Shown in pieces: positions 26,201 through 41,200 of a DNA stretch of 64,000 bases (within the stretch, counting starts at the first letter, position 1; every line of letters begins with the position of its first letter). This DNA comes from Ramazzottius varieornatus (taxonomy: Eukaryota; Tardigrada; Eutardigrada; Parachela; Ramazzottiidae). Under the pieces are notes generated by a model. The model saw only the letters and a program-made list of their open reading frames with translations, was not told the DNA's origin and ran no database searches. Both the position numbers and the translations under genes were made by a program. Location: NCBI GenBank assembly GCA_001949185.1, contig BDGG01000001.1, positions 688,623-752,622 of the forward strand, given 5' to 3'.

Positions 26201-29200
26201 TGTGGGGAGGCGAAGTTTGAACACTTTCTACGATATTTTGTACAGTATACTTTTTTAGAATACGGTCTTGTTTTGAATGTGTGTAATACGCATAAGTGTT
26301 TTGCTCGAATCCATGGGTGTGTCTTTTCAGTTGCTCCCGATGCACCCGGCAAGCCCGAAGTGACAGACTACGACAAGGACCACGTCGATCTGAAGTGGGC
26401 TCCACCTCTAAACGATGGCGGTGCGCCAGTGGAAAAGTACCTAATCGAGAAGAAGGGCAAGGACGGAATCTGGATGCCTGCTGCTGAAGTGCCAGGCGAC
26501 CAGACCACAGGCACCGTTCCCAACCTGTTGGACGGCCAGACTTACGAGTTCCGCGTCAAAGCTGTCAACAAAGCCGGACCAGGTAACTGAATCCCTTTCG
26601 CCATTAGCTTAACGTTCTCGAAAAACTTAAATTCCTTTCTTCGCCACTGAAATCTATGACTGGAAAATTCGTAGTGAAAAGGCTACACTTAGTGCCAGTT
26701 GGGCCAATAGAAAATGAAAACTGATTTGCGAAAGAAGAAGATTATTGAAACGAATTTTAAAAATAAGCACAATACTGTCACTTTGAGTACGATACCAATT
26801 TTTTTGCCATCAGGTGAGCCTTCTACGGCTACGCAGCCTTTCCGTGTCCGTCCCAAACATCTGGCTCCATCCATCGACAAGACCGCCCTCCGCGAAATCA
26901 AGATTAAAGCCGGTCAACCTTTCAATTTTGACGTGCCGGTCATCGGTGAAGAGCCCCCGAAGAAGACCTGGACACTCAACGACTCGCCACTCAACCTCGA
27001 CAAGGACCGTAACGTCACCAACGAAGAGTATAGGACTAAGCTGGACGTGAAAAACGCCACGCGTGCCGACTCGGGTACCTACACCCTGACAGCCACCAAC
27101 ACCAGCGGGACCGACACAGCCACGGTCAAAGTCATCGTGTTGGACAAACCCACGTCGCCACGAGGTCCGTTGAACGTGGATGATGTGACCAAGGATAGCT
27201 GCCATTTGAGCTGGAAGGCCCCTGAAGACGACGGCGGACAGGATATCCACTATGTCGTGGAGAAACAGGACCAGGCTACGGGCCTGTGGGAACCTGTCAC
27301 CGAATGCAAGGGCACTAATTGCGATGTCGGAAAGCTGACCCCCAACCACGAGTACAAGTTCAGGGTCAAGGCGGTCAACCGCCAAGGCGAATCCGCACCC
27401 TTGGTCACCCAAGTGCCCATTGAGGCCAAGAATCCCTTTGATGAACCAGGAAAAACAAGTAAGGCTAAAATCAAGTGCTGAAGTAATCGTAAAAAACAGA
27501 CATATCAATTGAGGTATTTGCTTTGTTGAGAGTGGTGCTGAATTTTGAGACGGCGGTAAACTTAACCCAACTTGTTGTCTCAAGTGGTGCAGGTTCACAT
27601 TGCTGTTGGCTGGGAGCGTGCATTACTTTGGAGAACGGTCTGGGCGAATTCATTGCGGTCCAAGAAACTCTTCATGAAATTCCAGCCTCGTAATGCATTT
27701 GTTTTTAAGGTGCACCGGAAGTGACAGATTGGGCCAAGGACCACGTGGACCTGAAGTGGAATCCACCCATCAACGACGGTGGTGCACCCATCGAGAAGTA
27801 CATTATCGAGAAGCGCAAGAAGAACGCACCTTTCTGGGAGACGGCCGCCGAAGTCCCAGGTGACAAGACGGAAGGTACCGCCGGCGGCTTGAAGGAAAAC
27901 GACGAGTACGAGTTCCGTATCGTCGCTGTCAACAAAGCCGGCCCCGGTGAACCTTCCGATGCGTCACGTATGGTCAAATGCAAACCGCGCAACTTGGCTC
28001 CTACTCTCGACATGTCCGCCCTCAAAGACATTAAAGTCAAAGCTGGTCAGCCGATCCGCTTCAGAGTGCCCATCAGTGGCGAACCCACACCTACTTCCAC
28101 ATGGACGGTGGATGGCAAGCCTGTCAAGGGTGATGATCGAGTGGAGGAGGAAAAGAAGGAGGACTATGTGGTTTTGGAAATCAAGAATGCCAAAAGAAGC
28201 GACAAGGGCAAGTACACACTGACGTTGGAGAACGTCAATGGTACCAAAGCTGGCTCGGCTAACGTCGAGGTGTTGGACAAACCCTCAGCGCCAGAAGGTC
28301 CACTGAAGGCTAGCGATATCCACAAGGAAGGATGCACCCTGGCCTGGAAGGCACCAGAAGATGATGGCGGTAGTGAGATTGTCAAATACGTCGTGGAGAA
28401 GATGGATACATCCCGTGGAACTTGGGTAAGTTATGGGGGAAGATACTAGTCAACAGTTGATCACACAGAGAAAGCGTAGAAAACTGTCTGATTGGTGGGA
28501 AGATTGCGTTTGAATCAGCAATTCAGTCGTGAAAAGCCTTTCAGAGTCTTCTGGACATATTTTCAAGATAGAAACATCACTTGATTTATTTTTACATCTT
28601 CTCCCAAGCTGACCGTTGAAAATTTTATTCAGGTTGATGCCGGTGAAACACCCGACACGAAAATCAAAATCAACAAGTTGACGCCGAACAAGGAGTACGC
28701 TTTCCGCGTAAAGGCTGTCAACGCCCAAGGCGAATCTATCCCTCTGGAAATCATCAATCCGATCGTCGCTAAGAATCCCTTCGATGTACCCGACGCACCT
28801 GGCGAGCCGCAGATCGTCGACTTTGGTCCCGACCACGTCGACTTGTCCTGGATAGCTCCCCTCAACGACGGTGGCGCCCCCATCACCAAGTACATAATCG
28901 AGAAGAAGGCCAAGTACTCCCCAGTCTGGGAAAAGGCCGCTGAAATCCCCGGGGACAAGACATCGGGCACCGCACCCAACCTGACCGAAGGCGAGGAGTA
29001 CGAGTTCCGAGTGATTGCTGTCAATGAAGGGGGCGAGAGCGAACCTAGTGTGGTGTCCAAACCCGTCGTGGCTAAACACCGCCGACTGCCACCAAAGATC
29101 AAGAGCAACTTGAGGGACATCAAGCTGAAGGCCGGTCAGCCTCTGAATATCGAAGTGGAGTTTGTGGGGGCGCCCATGCCGGAAGTAACGTGGGTCAACG

Positions 29201-32200
29201 GGGATAAGGTCTTGAAGGTCGAACCTGGCAAGACTATGATCACTACCGAAGAAGGCAGAAGTCGCATCACCATTCCGATGACGGAACGGGGTGACAGCGG
29301 ACCATGGAAGCTGAAGTTGAAGAATGAGTTCGGTGTGGACGAGGCTAACTTCACGGTGACCATCATGGATAAACCACAGGCACCTAAAGGTACGTTGAAC
29401 ATGTTTATTCTTCAGACCTTCTTTATTACACCAATTGGTTCTTGCACAAACGTAACAAGTAGCATAGAACGCGCCGTGAGACATATCTTTTTTGCATTAT
29501 TTTTGTGGGTAATTATTTTTCTGCTCAAATTTTACCTGCAGTTATGTCGAATTATTTTTGCAGACAAAACACTATTGCAGGCCCTATTTGGATGGTTAAC
29601 AAGAGACCACAGACTGCAGAGCCTACCCGAAAAATAATGTTTTGACATATTATCTAGGGCCCTTGGACGTGTCGGAAATCACCAAAGACAGCTGCAAACT
29701 GAAATGGAACCCACCCACCGACGACGGTGGCGTTCCCCTCACCGGTTACGTTGTCGAGAAGCGCGACACGAAACGCGGCACATGGGTACCCGTAGCCACC
29801 GTGGCCGGTACCGAATGCCGTGTACCCAAGTTGAAAGAAGGCGAAGAGTACGAGTTTCGAGTCATGGCCGAGAACAGTATGGGTACATCCGAGCCACTCC
29901 TCACCACCAAGCCCATCGTTGCCAAAGACCCCTACAGTCCACCTGGTGAACCCGGCCAACCTGAAGCCGTCGACACCGACCGCGACCACATAACCATCGC
30001 ATGGACACCCCCCGAAACCACGGGTGGATCACCCATCACTGGTTACGACGTCGAACGGAAGGACGAGAAGGGACGCTGGGTCAAGGTCAACCGCGAACCG
30101 GTGAGAGGGACCGAGTTCACCGATGACACTGTCCAGCCTAACAAGACGTACGAGTATCGTGTCACAGCCAAGAACGCAGCGGGACCGGGTAAACCGTCAG
30201 AAGTGTCCAAGCCCATCAAGGCCAAGCCGATGAAGGAAGCGCCCAAGATCAACTTGGATGGTCTGCTGGGTAAGGATATTCGAGTAAGAGCTGGTGAACC
30301 CTTAACGATTGATGTACCGATCACGGGTGCTCCGACACCGACGTGTGAATGGGCCAAGGACGGTAAGGTCTTGACGCCTGGTCGTGGTTTGGAGCTGACG
30401 AGCGGTGAAGAACAGGCCAAACTGTACATTCCTGCGGCCAAGAAGGAAGACAAGGGCAAGTATAAGCTGACCGTATTTAACATCCATGGTACGGCGGATG
30501 CTTCGATCAATGTCATTGTGCTGGATAAACCGGACGCGCCGGAAGGTCCGTTGGAATACTCGGACGTGACGGCTAATTCCATCAAGCTGGCGTGGAAACC
30601 ACCTAAAGAGAACAATGGGGGCGAAATCACAGGGTACGTAACTGTAGGGTAATTTTGAAGGCTTCGTAGCCAAAACGACTAGTCCCATGTGCACAGACCT
30701 GCTTTTTACAAGATCGATGACACGAGAAAAAATATAACGCATATTGACGAAAGTGGTGGAAGGTTGAGTAAATTGTTGGCGTTTCATCTTTTTACAGGTA
30801 TGTGGTGGAGAAGTGTCCAGCTGGCAGTACCGTCTGGGAGCGCGTTCCCGGCGTGGCACCAGGTGAGAAGATGACGGTCAAAGGCTTGGAAGAAGGCAAA
30901 AAGTACATGTTCCGAGTCAAGGCTGAGAACCTGTACGGTCAGAGTGAGCCGCTGGTTGGAGGCAGCGTTACCGCCGAGAACCCATTCGGTGCTCCAGATG
31001 CACCATCGGCCCCGGAAATCACCGACACCACACCAAAGTCCATTGGACTCAAGTGGAACAAGCCAAAGAATGACGGCGGAAGCCCCATCCAGGGCTACAT
31101 TGTCGAGAAGCGCGAGCCTGGTGTGCAGGATGAATGGAAACCAGTCAATACCAAACCAATCATCGGCACTCATTACAATGTGCCTAACTTGGATGAGGGA
31201 CATGGATATGAATTCCGCGTCATAGCTGTGAACGACGCCGGTCCGGGTAGGTTGACGTGGGATAGTTCCCTAAAACCATCGTAGAAAAGCGCCAAATACC
31301 TTATCATTACTACCACACACAATAGCTTCCACTAACGTACTTGACAATGGTATCTCTTGGTCATCAATTATTATTAGAACACTAGCGAACATTTGGTGCA
31401 TGATGAACTGACAAGTATGGGCTTAATGTTTACTCCATAGGTAAGCCGAGTAAGGCAAGCGAGCTTGCCATCGCCCAGGACACATCCAGGCCCGACGCAC
31501 CCGACACTCCCAAGGTCGACGGTACCACCAAAGACTCCGTTTCTCTTTCGTGGAACAAGCCCATCAACACTGGTGGCTCGCCCATCCAAGGTTACATTAT
31601 CGAGAAGAAGGGTCCAGGTGACGCTGACTTCAAGCCAGTCAACAAGTCGCCGGTAGCCGACACCAAGTTCACAGTACCTGGTCTGACCGAAGGCGACGAG
31701 TACCAGTTCCGCGTTCGAGCCGTCAACGATGCCGGCGAAAGCGAACCCAGCAAGCCTGTTGGACCAGTCAAGGCTGAGAACATGCCCGAAAAGCCTCATA
31801 TCGATATGGGCAAGATCAAGGACATCACGGTCAAAGCCGGTCAACCCTTCGAGATTAGGGTACCCTACCACGGCTACCCACAACCTACTGCTGAATGGAT
31901 CAAGGTACGAAAGCGTGTCGCAGAATATCCAGGTCTTCCGTACTCAGTTTTGAATTCCGAAGTTTCATGAGTTTTTGCATGTAGTAGGTGGTAGTCCTAC
32001 AAGGCGAGGTCTCGTGTACAGTGGTCCGAGTAGGACTAACGCCTACGCAGCGGTAAAACGGAAATATTTCTGGCGACATACCTTTGTTTTTAGGGTAACC
32101 GTGTTCGACACGCATTAACTTGTTTCGATATCAGATTAATATTGCAGGTCGACGCACTGGGAAATCCGAAGGACGTATCGGACACCGATTCCCGCGTGCT

Positions 32201-35200
32201 GACCAAGACCTCACCAGATTTCACTCTCCTGAGCGTTAGTCCAGCCAAGCGCTCCGACACTGGTGTGTACAAGCTCACGCTGAAGAACCGTCTTGGACAA
32301 GACACCGGTTCGGTGCGGGTCACTGTATTGGACAGACCCGCCGCACCCGAACGACTACGAGCTGACGAGATTGACATTGACAATGTCACTTTGAGATGGA
32401 ATCCACCCAAGGACGACGGTGGTGAAGCAGTCACCAACTACGTCGTTGAGAAACGCGGACCTGATGGTGTATGGACCAAAGTCAACAACTTCGTTACCGG
32501 TACCACGGTCAAAGTCAGGAATCTAAAAACGGGTACTCCGTATGATTTCCGAGTCATGGCCGAGAACTCCAATGGCCGCAGTGAACCATGCTTGACGGAA
32601 GACGCCATCATCCCCAAGTCACCATACGGTAAATTTTGTTAAAATTTGAAAATATCCGTGAAGAAAAGTCGTAATACCATGTGGCACGTCATTCGGAGTT
32701 GACAATCTGAAGTGCTTCTGAGAATGCGAAATTTCGCTGTTCGAAAGTAAATTCATGGACGGTTCCACTGCGACGTTTTTCTACGTCGTACAGCATCGAT
32801 ACTCTGAATGTATGGATCGGTTTGACCTTCACTGAAAAGTTTGGTGTTATAAAGACGGGAAATCATTTTGGAGTAACTCCAGCAATATTTTTGTTTCTAC
32901 AGGTAAGCCGGGCGCACCCGGTACACCAGTCTGCGTCGACTCCACACCAGAGTCTATCAGCCTCCAATGGTCGCGTCCCATCAACGACGGCGGTTCGCCC
33001 GTCCAAGGCTACGTTGTCGAGAAGCGCGACTCGCCGGACGGTAAATGGACCAAGGCCAACGTGGGTCTGGTGACGGATAACAAGTTCACCGTGACGGGTC
33101 TGCAAGAGAACAAGCCGTACGAGTTCCGAGTGGCAGCAGTCAACGAAGGGGGCCAAGGTGAGTACAGCAACACCAGTGACGAAATCTACGCTCGTCCACC
33201 GCCCTCCGCACCCAAGATCGACTGGGACAACTTTCGCATGCGTGATCTGGTGGTGCGTGAAGGCGAACCCTTCAAGATCAGCATACCCTTCAAGGGCAGC
33301 CCAGTACCGACGGTCAGCTGGATCGTCAATGGATCGCCCCTCTTCCCCTCAGACAGGGTGGTCATTGAGACTACCGACGGAAAGGTGGCAATGTTGCACA
33401 ACAAGTCGGCCAAGCGAGCGGATTCCGGCAACTACAGAGTTTCGCTGGTCAATGACAAGGTACTGGCAAATGAACCCATGACAGATACTGTTTGTATAAA
33501 TGTAAAAAAGAAAGTCTGAAATTTATTTCGTTAGTCGATTGCATTTTGTGTTGAATTTACAGATACTTATAGGTATGATACAGATAAATTTGTTGTGGTG
33601 AAAGCAATTGTGCTTTTTTCTACGAGTAATCCGTACGAATAATTGCGCCACAACATATTTTTACAGGGTTCGGATTCAGCTTCGTGTACTGTGACAGTCG
33701 TCTCGGCGCCACAGCCTCCCAAGGGACCGCTTGAGCCAATCGAGACCACACCGGAATCCATCAAGCTACGCTGGTCGCCACCCGAAGACGACGGTGGTGC
33801 ACCGGTCAGCAACTACATCGTCGAGAAATGCGATGCTGGCTCTGACAAATGGGTCAAGGTCTCCAGTTTCGTCCGCTCGCCCGAATACGATGTCCGCAAC
33901 CTGGAAGAGAACAAAAAGTACAAGTTCCGAGTGCGCGCTGAGAACATTTACGGTATCAGTGAACCGCTGGAAACCGACAAGGAAATCACAGCCAAGCATC
34001 CCTTCGACACTCCAGGCGCACCTGGCACGCCCGATGTGACCGATATCGACTCTGACTCGGTCAGCTTGCAATGGACCAGACCGACCACCGATGGGGGTAG
34101 CAAGATCCTTGGCTATGTCGTCGAAGGCAAACACCCGGGAGACAGGGCGTGGAAGCCGATGGGCGAGAGCAAGGACACCAAGTTCACAGTACCTCACCTC
34201 CATGAAGGCGAAGAGTGGGAGTTTAGGGTCCGAGCCAGAAACTCGGCTGGACCTGGAGCGCCTAGCGAAAGCACCCCTGCCATCATTGTCCGTCCCAGAG
34301 CCAGTAAGTGAAGTTTGGCCGGACTCAATAGAAATCAGGGTATCCTCCAAGTTGAACTACCGTACCGGACACCTGATTTCTATCACAAGTGGCCCTATAA
34401 AGTTTTCGAAGTTTGCATCAGTGAAAAGTCTTTTCTCGTAGCGGTTCCATCGCCACCCGGTATGCCCGAAGTGGTTAAAGTCGGTCGCAGCTACATCGAC
34501 CTAAAATGGGCTACGCCAAAGAACGACGGTGGCTCGAAGATTATCGGCTACAGAGTGGAGCGTCGCGACAAGAATGGCTACAACTGGATTCGAGCCCACG
34601 ATTACTCAACCGTCCAAGACACGAGCGTTACCGTCATGAACCTGATCGAAGGCAGCGAGTATGAGTTCCGCGTCTGTGCCGTCAACTCGGTGGGCGAATC
34701 TGACTTCTCCCTGGGTACCATGCCCATCAAAGTCAAGGAACCGACGGATGGCACCAAGCCCGACATTATCAAAAAGTTCAACAACGTGACGTCGTCACTT
34801 GGCAAACCGGTCACGTTCACCGTGGAGGCTGCTGGTAAACCACCGGTTAGAGTGCGGTGGATGAGGAATGGCAGGGAAATCACGGCCAGCCCGAGAGTCA
34901 AGATGACCGAGAAGGATGGCGTGTATACTCTGCACATTGCTGAAGTGATGGAAACCGACGCCGGTGATATCACCTGTGAACTGAGTAACGCCGGTGGGAA
35001 GGAGTCGTGTACCGCTCAGCTGAGAATTATCGAGCCGCCCAAGGTGGTGCGCTACCCGGACAGCGTTAGTTTGGAAGAAGGCGAAAGCGCCAAAGTCAAG
35101 GTAGGCAGCTTACACCCGATATTCGGTGTAGAATGTCATAGGAGAAAGGCAGCACTTGATGCGTTTGAGGTTGGGCTGCTTCCGGTCGAGCTTTGGACTG

Positions 35201-38200
35201 ACGTGTTCTTTAAAACGGATAGGTTTTTTTCACCGAGCTGCTTTGCAGGTATTCTTCCAAAGTGAAACACCATGCACGGCTCGCGTCTTCCGCGACAAGC
35301 AAGAGCTCAAAGAGACCGACCGGCTGAAATGGACCGTCTTCGATGACTACGTTGTCATCCTCTCGAAGGAAATGCTGGTTGACGATACCGGCAAATACCG
35401 AGTGGAGATTGTCAACGACTCCGGCTCGGCCGAATGTATCTTCCCGCTGAAGGTAACCGGCAAACCCGGCGCACCGACCGGTCCTCTCCGCATCACCGAC
35501 ATCACCCAGCATCAGTGCACGCTCTTCTGGCGCCCACCAGAAAACGATGGGGGATCCAAGATCCTCAACTATGTCATCGAGCGTAAGGATGTCAGCCGAG
35601 AGAACTGGGTGGTGGCTAGCAGTTACGTCAAGGAGTGCACCTTTACCGTACAAGGCCTCAACGAGAATGCCGAGTACGAGTTCCGCGTAAGCGCCGTCAA
35701 CGAGAATGGACAGGGACCGCCATTGAACGGTGATGGACCCATTGTGGCCAAGTTACCCTTCGACAGACCGTCGGCACCTGGTGATCCGACGGTGACGGAA
35801 ATTGGTGGTGACTTTGTCAACCTGACGTGGGACAAGCCTTCATCTGATGGCGGTGGACGCCTTCAAGGTACGGGGCCATTGAGCTTCATTACTGTTCTGG
35901 CTGAAATATTGTATTATTTCCAGGTTACTACATCGAGAAGCGCGAGAAGGGAACCGACACCTGGTATCGCATCAACCCTGTGCCTTCGCTGCCCACCATG
36001 TTCAACGTGCCCAACCTGATTGAAGACCGCGAGTACGAGTTCCGCGTCTATGCCGTCAACGCCGCCGGTCTCAGTCCACCTTCGTCAGCCTCCAAGATTA
36101 TCAAAGTCAAGGACCCCAATGCACCTCGCGCACCCGAGTTCATCCGTCCGCTCCGTAACGTCATGGCCACCGAGAACAAGTCGGCCACCCTCGAATGCGA
36201 GATTGACGGCTTCCCCAAGCCGGAAGTCACATGGTATAAGGGCTCGCGCGAGCTCTTCGACAGTGGCAAGTACATGCAGACGGTCAGAGGCACCACCTAC
36301 CAGCTGATCGTCAGTGAGGTCTTTGGTGAAGACGCCGATGAGTATTCCTGTCGCGCCTCGAACAAGGGTGGTAACAAGACCAGCCGCTGCGACTTGGTCA
36401 TCAAGACCGCACCCAAGATTTTCCTCCCATTACGGTTCCAGGTACATCAAATGCTCATCCCTTCCCAGAAAACCTTACCCTACGTTTACTCTGACTTATA
36501 CATTGTTGAAATCTTTTGCGCAGGACGTGGCCATCTTCGACAAGGGTGAGGACATCGCTCTAAAAGTGCCCTTCACTGGCTACCCTCATCCCGAAGCAAT
36601 TTGGAGGAAGGACACGGAGGATATTGAGACGCAAGCGCACTTCAAGGTCGAGACGGGAGAACGACACGCCATCTTGACCATCAAGGGTGCCGCGCAAGAA
36701 GATAATGGCAATTACAGGTTGATTGTCAGGAACGAGCTGGGTGAAGATACCTGCGTCATCAAGGTCCAAGTCAACGGTAAAGCGTAACACACATCTTTAT
36801 AAACCAACCGCACAAAGTAGTCGGAATACGTTATTCGATCGGAACTCGAATCAGGCTGTCTGTCAACTGTCGCTAGTGACATCAGCGAACCGCAGTCACA
36901 GAAATAATTATAATGACATTATCCTACGCTTATTATTTTCTGCTTTTAAAATTTGTACCCACTTCGCATCGCTGAGTGACATTACGAGTACTGATTCTGC
37001 CTTTCGTGCGTTATAGATAAACCCGATCCACCTCGGTTCCCGGTGGTTGAGAACATCTGGCACGACTCCATCACGCTTTCCTGGAAGCCACCGCACTACG
37101 ACGGCGGTAGTCCCATCACCAACTACGTCATCGAGAAGAAGGAGCATCCCGGTTCGTCGTGGATTCGCGCATCCAGCACACGAGTGTCTTACCATACGGT
37201 CACCAACCTGAACCCGCTGACCACCTACGAGTTCCGCGTCATCGCCGAGAACCTCTACGGTTCCAGTGGTCCCTCTGAAAGCACGCCACCAGTCGAGACC
37301 AAGGAAGACGAGATGAAGCGACGTCGTCGCAAGCGAGCTGAACAGAAGGATGGCAAGAAGGTCCGAGGAAAGGATGAAGGCAAGGTCGGCGACTACGACA
37401 AGTTCGTCTTCAACGTCCATGACAAGTATGGCAGGAAACCTGTCGATGTCAAGCATGACAGCGTCTATCAGTATTACGACATCCTGGAAGAGATTGGTGT
37501 GGGGGCTTTTGGTGTGGTCCATCGATGCCGAGAAAAAGCCACAGGTAAAATGTGAATTCAGAATTCACGGTTATAGCATGGAAAAAGCGTAGAATATAAA
37601 GCAGATAATGAGAGCCCGGCCCACGAACCTGAGAAGAGCGCTTTCCCAGTGGCGCACACTTACAGCCAGTATTACCGAAAACGTCCGCCACTTGGAAAAA
37701 TGATCTAGCTGGGATTGCATCCGAATTCTGAGCCAAAAATATAGATATAAAACTAGGAAATAAAACGAGAAATGGCAAACCTTATATGTCACAAAAATTT
37801 CTGAACTCGGTTTTTATCAAATAAAGCGGATAAATTCGAAATTTATTAATTTTTATCCGCAGGAAATATTTTCGCCGCCAAATTCGTGCCGGTGGAAAGT
37901 CAGCAAGAGAAGCAGTTGATCAAGAAGGAAATCGACATCATGAACCAACTGCATCACCAGAAGCTCATCCACCTCCACGACGCCTTTGAAGATGACGACG
38001 AGATGGTCCTCATCTACGAGTTCATGTCGGGTGGGGAGCTCTTTGAGCGTATCACTGCCGAAGACTACACCATGTCCGAAGCTGAAGTGGTCAACTACAT
38101 GCGGCAGATTTGCGAAGCCGTCAGGCACATGCACGACAACAACATTGTCCATCTGGATCTCAAGCCCGAAAATATCATGTGCCAGACCAGGAAGAGCACC

Positions 38201-41200
38201 AACGTCAAGGTGATCGACTTTGGGCTGGCTACCAAACTAGACCCCGACTCGGCCGTCAAGATCACGACGGGAACGGCAGAGTTTGCCGCACCGGAAATCG
38301 TCGACAGGGAACCTGTGGGCTTCTATACGGACATGTGGGCGGTCGGTGTTTTAGCTTACGTCCTGTAAGTTCACAGCCCTTCCGCGAAACCGAAAATGGC
38401 ATACCTGTCCAAAAGAAACTTGTTGTTTCACTTTTAATGCTGTTTCGAGGTTGAAACTATAACATTTTGACCGATTATGCAATTACTGTATTCGCAGGTT
38501 AACTACGTGACTTTTTTGTCGCCGACAAAACTTGTCAGCCCTTTCTGCTGTATTGTGTTGAGCGAAATGTTGCTTCACGCGTTTGTTTTTAGGTTGAGTG
38601 GTTTGTCGCCGTTCGCCGGAGAAGACGATGTGGAGACTCTCCGCAACGTCAAAGCATGTGACTGGAATTTCGAAGATGAAGCCTTTGCCGGTGTCAGCGA
38701 AGAAGGCAAAGACTTTATCCAAAAGCTTCTCCTCAAGAAGAAAGAGTAAGACTGAACATTCCTTGACCGCCAAGTGCAGATTGAGCTGTTTACTATGGAT
38801 GTGTTTTCAGAGCCCGTATGACAGCTGCGGAATGTCTGATTCACCCTTGGCTGCTGGGTGAAACACTCAACGAAAGCAACGTTGTGCCCCGAAGCCGCTT
38901 GATCAAAATGCGCAACAAGATGCGCGAACGATACGTACGTGCTATCTCCTATAAGCAACCCTGTTCAAAATTCCGAGCCTCGGCAAATAAGTTCATCTCA
39001 ATTTTTCCCCAACTGGCGCACACCATTAGCCAAAAAGTATGACAGCGTACGCCACTGGGGAGCTCGACAAGCTCGTTTCCGCAGGTGACGCACGGTTAAG
39101 CCAATATCAATGCAAAAGTGCGCCGCTTGAAATATAAATCTAGGCGAAATCGCTTGCCGACGTCACACTTGGTCGGAAGAACAGGCTTCTGTCACGCTCG
39201 TGTAATGTGCCGAAAGCCTGGTAAAAAGGATGGGGTTTTGGTCGGGTTCGGCTCTTGTGCGCCCATCATGATTTTTCACACGTTATATTTTGCAGGGTGA
39301 TTTCTGGGACAAATCGGTCCTGCCAATCGGTCATATTGCCAACTACAGCGCTCTGCGCAAATTGTACCCTGACAAGTATCACGTCGCTGATACCTATTTC
39401 GGTATGGTGCATATTTATAGCCGGTTTTGCCTTGTTGGCAGTAGAGTTTCTTACTCTACTCACCACATGTGGTAGTGGCCATCCAGAAATAGCCTGTTGA
39501 CTCGATCTCACTATTAAATTCTTGGCCCTCAGATCGGCGCGAAGCTGGACCACGCTTTGTCATCAAGCCACAAAGTGCGCTGGCCTACGAAGGCCAGAGC
39601 ACCAAGTTCTACTGCCGAGTGGTTTCGCTAGAGCCGGCCGTCATCACCTGGTGGCAAGGCACCGAGGAACTCCGCCAGAGTGTCAAGTATATGAAACGCT
39701 ACGACGGCAACGATTACTACCTCATCATCAACCGTTGCAAACTCGACGATAAGGGCGAATACATCGTCCGGGCGGAAAGTGCTTTCGGCAAACGCGAAGA
39801 AGTCGTCTTCCTCAACGTTCAACGTAAGTTCTTTTTCAGGCAGTTTTCTCTTCATAATAAATTTTCCAAGAGAAATTTTATTGAAGTTTGATCTCGAGCA
39901 GAATATTTCCGAAAAACTTCGTGTTGTTCCTTCTCCGCAAAACATCATATGTTGCTTGTATTTCTAATGCATCCAGGTACAATGACATTGCGGAGGAAGT
40001 GTGCAAACTAACAGTTTCCTAGTGCTCTAACATATCATCCATATGCGTGGTCGCGTAGTATGATTTTCAAAGCTCAAATTGACCGAATGTTGACTGTTTC
40101 AGCTTTGCCACATGAAGAGTTGGCCTTACCACATATGGACATCCCCAAGAGCAAGAAGAACTACGATCTCGTTTACGACTTGGTCGAACAGCCCAAAGAC
40201 ACTGCGCCCACCTTCAGTTTTGGTCTCCGTCACCGCACCATCCAGCGCGGTATCGGCGTGAAGCTGCTGTGTTGCTTCGATGGTCGCCCTCCGGCAACCT
40301 GCGTCTGGTCCAAAGATGGCCGGGAGATCACCAAGCAGAACACAAGCTACAACATCACGACGGCACATGGCGTGTCCACTCTGGAGATCTTCGCTTGCGA
40401 ACCAGAAGATGAGGGCACCTACCGATGTGTAGCCAGTAACAGCCTGGGCGAGTTCGAGACCTCTTGCAAGATCTTCGTCCAAGGTATGCAGCAGAACGGC
40501 ACTGATGGTGGAGGACTGTACGGAGGCAGTGGAGGAGGAGGCGCCACCAGTCGACATTGGAGCTCAGGCAAGAAAGCACCCACACTGGTTCAATAAGTAT
40601 TCCTCCTTCCTCGGTGACCTATTCCCTTCTCCATACGTGGTGGCCGACCCTCTTCCACACTCCAGTACACCGTCCTTTCACCATTGCACCACTGCAGACT
40701 TTTCTACCCACAAAAACGTTTATTCAAGTGCTTTTCCCTCTGCTTGAAGCCGGTGGCGCAGTAAGCCTTTGAAAACACGGATGAAATGCGCCACTCCAGT
40801 GCAAGTGGCGCAGTTTGTCGGTATTTTATGCAAGCATGCGGTGCGGCGTCGAGGCGAAGTAGTATCACGAACCCTATCCACGAAAAATGTTCCAACGTAG
40901 TTTTGCCAGACAGAAGGTTGGAAGAAGCACAAATAGATATCGATATTTTATGGGTATTATGTTTTGATCATAGATCGAGCAAGTGGAGCAGGTTCGAGCG
41001 CTCGTCGTGCGTCAGCCGCTCTGACCAACGGTTACGACCACTCGGATAGCGGTGATGCACTAGAAAAGGCCCGCAAACTCCGAAAAGATCTGGCCGCTGA
41101 TGTCCCAGTCAAGCCACGCAGCAAAGATTCATCTTTGCCACCAGCCAGCAAGGACACCAGCAGCAAAGCCTCCACAAAGTCCAAGGAGCTCATCAGCGAC

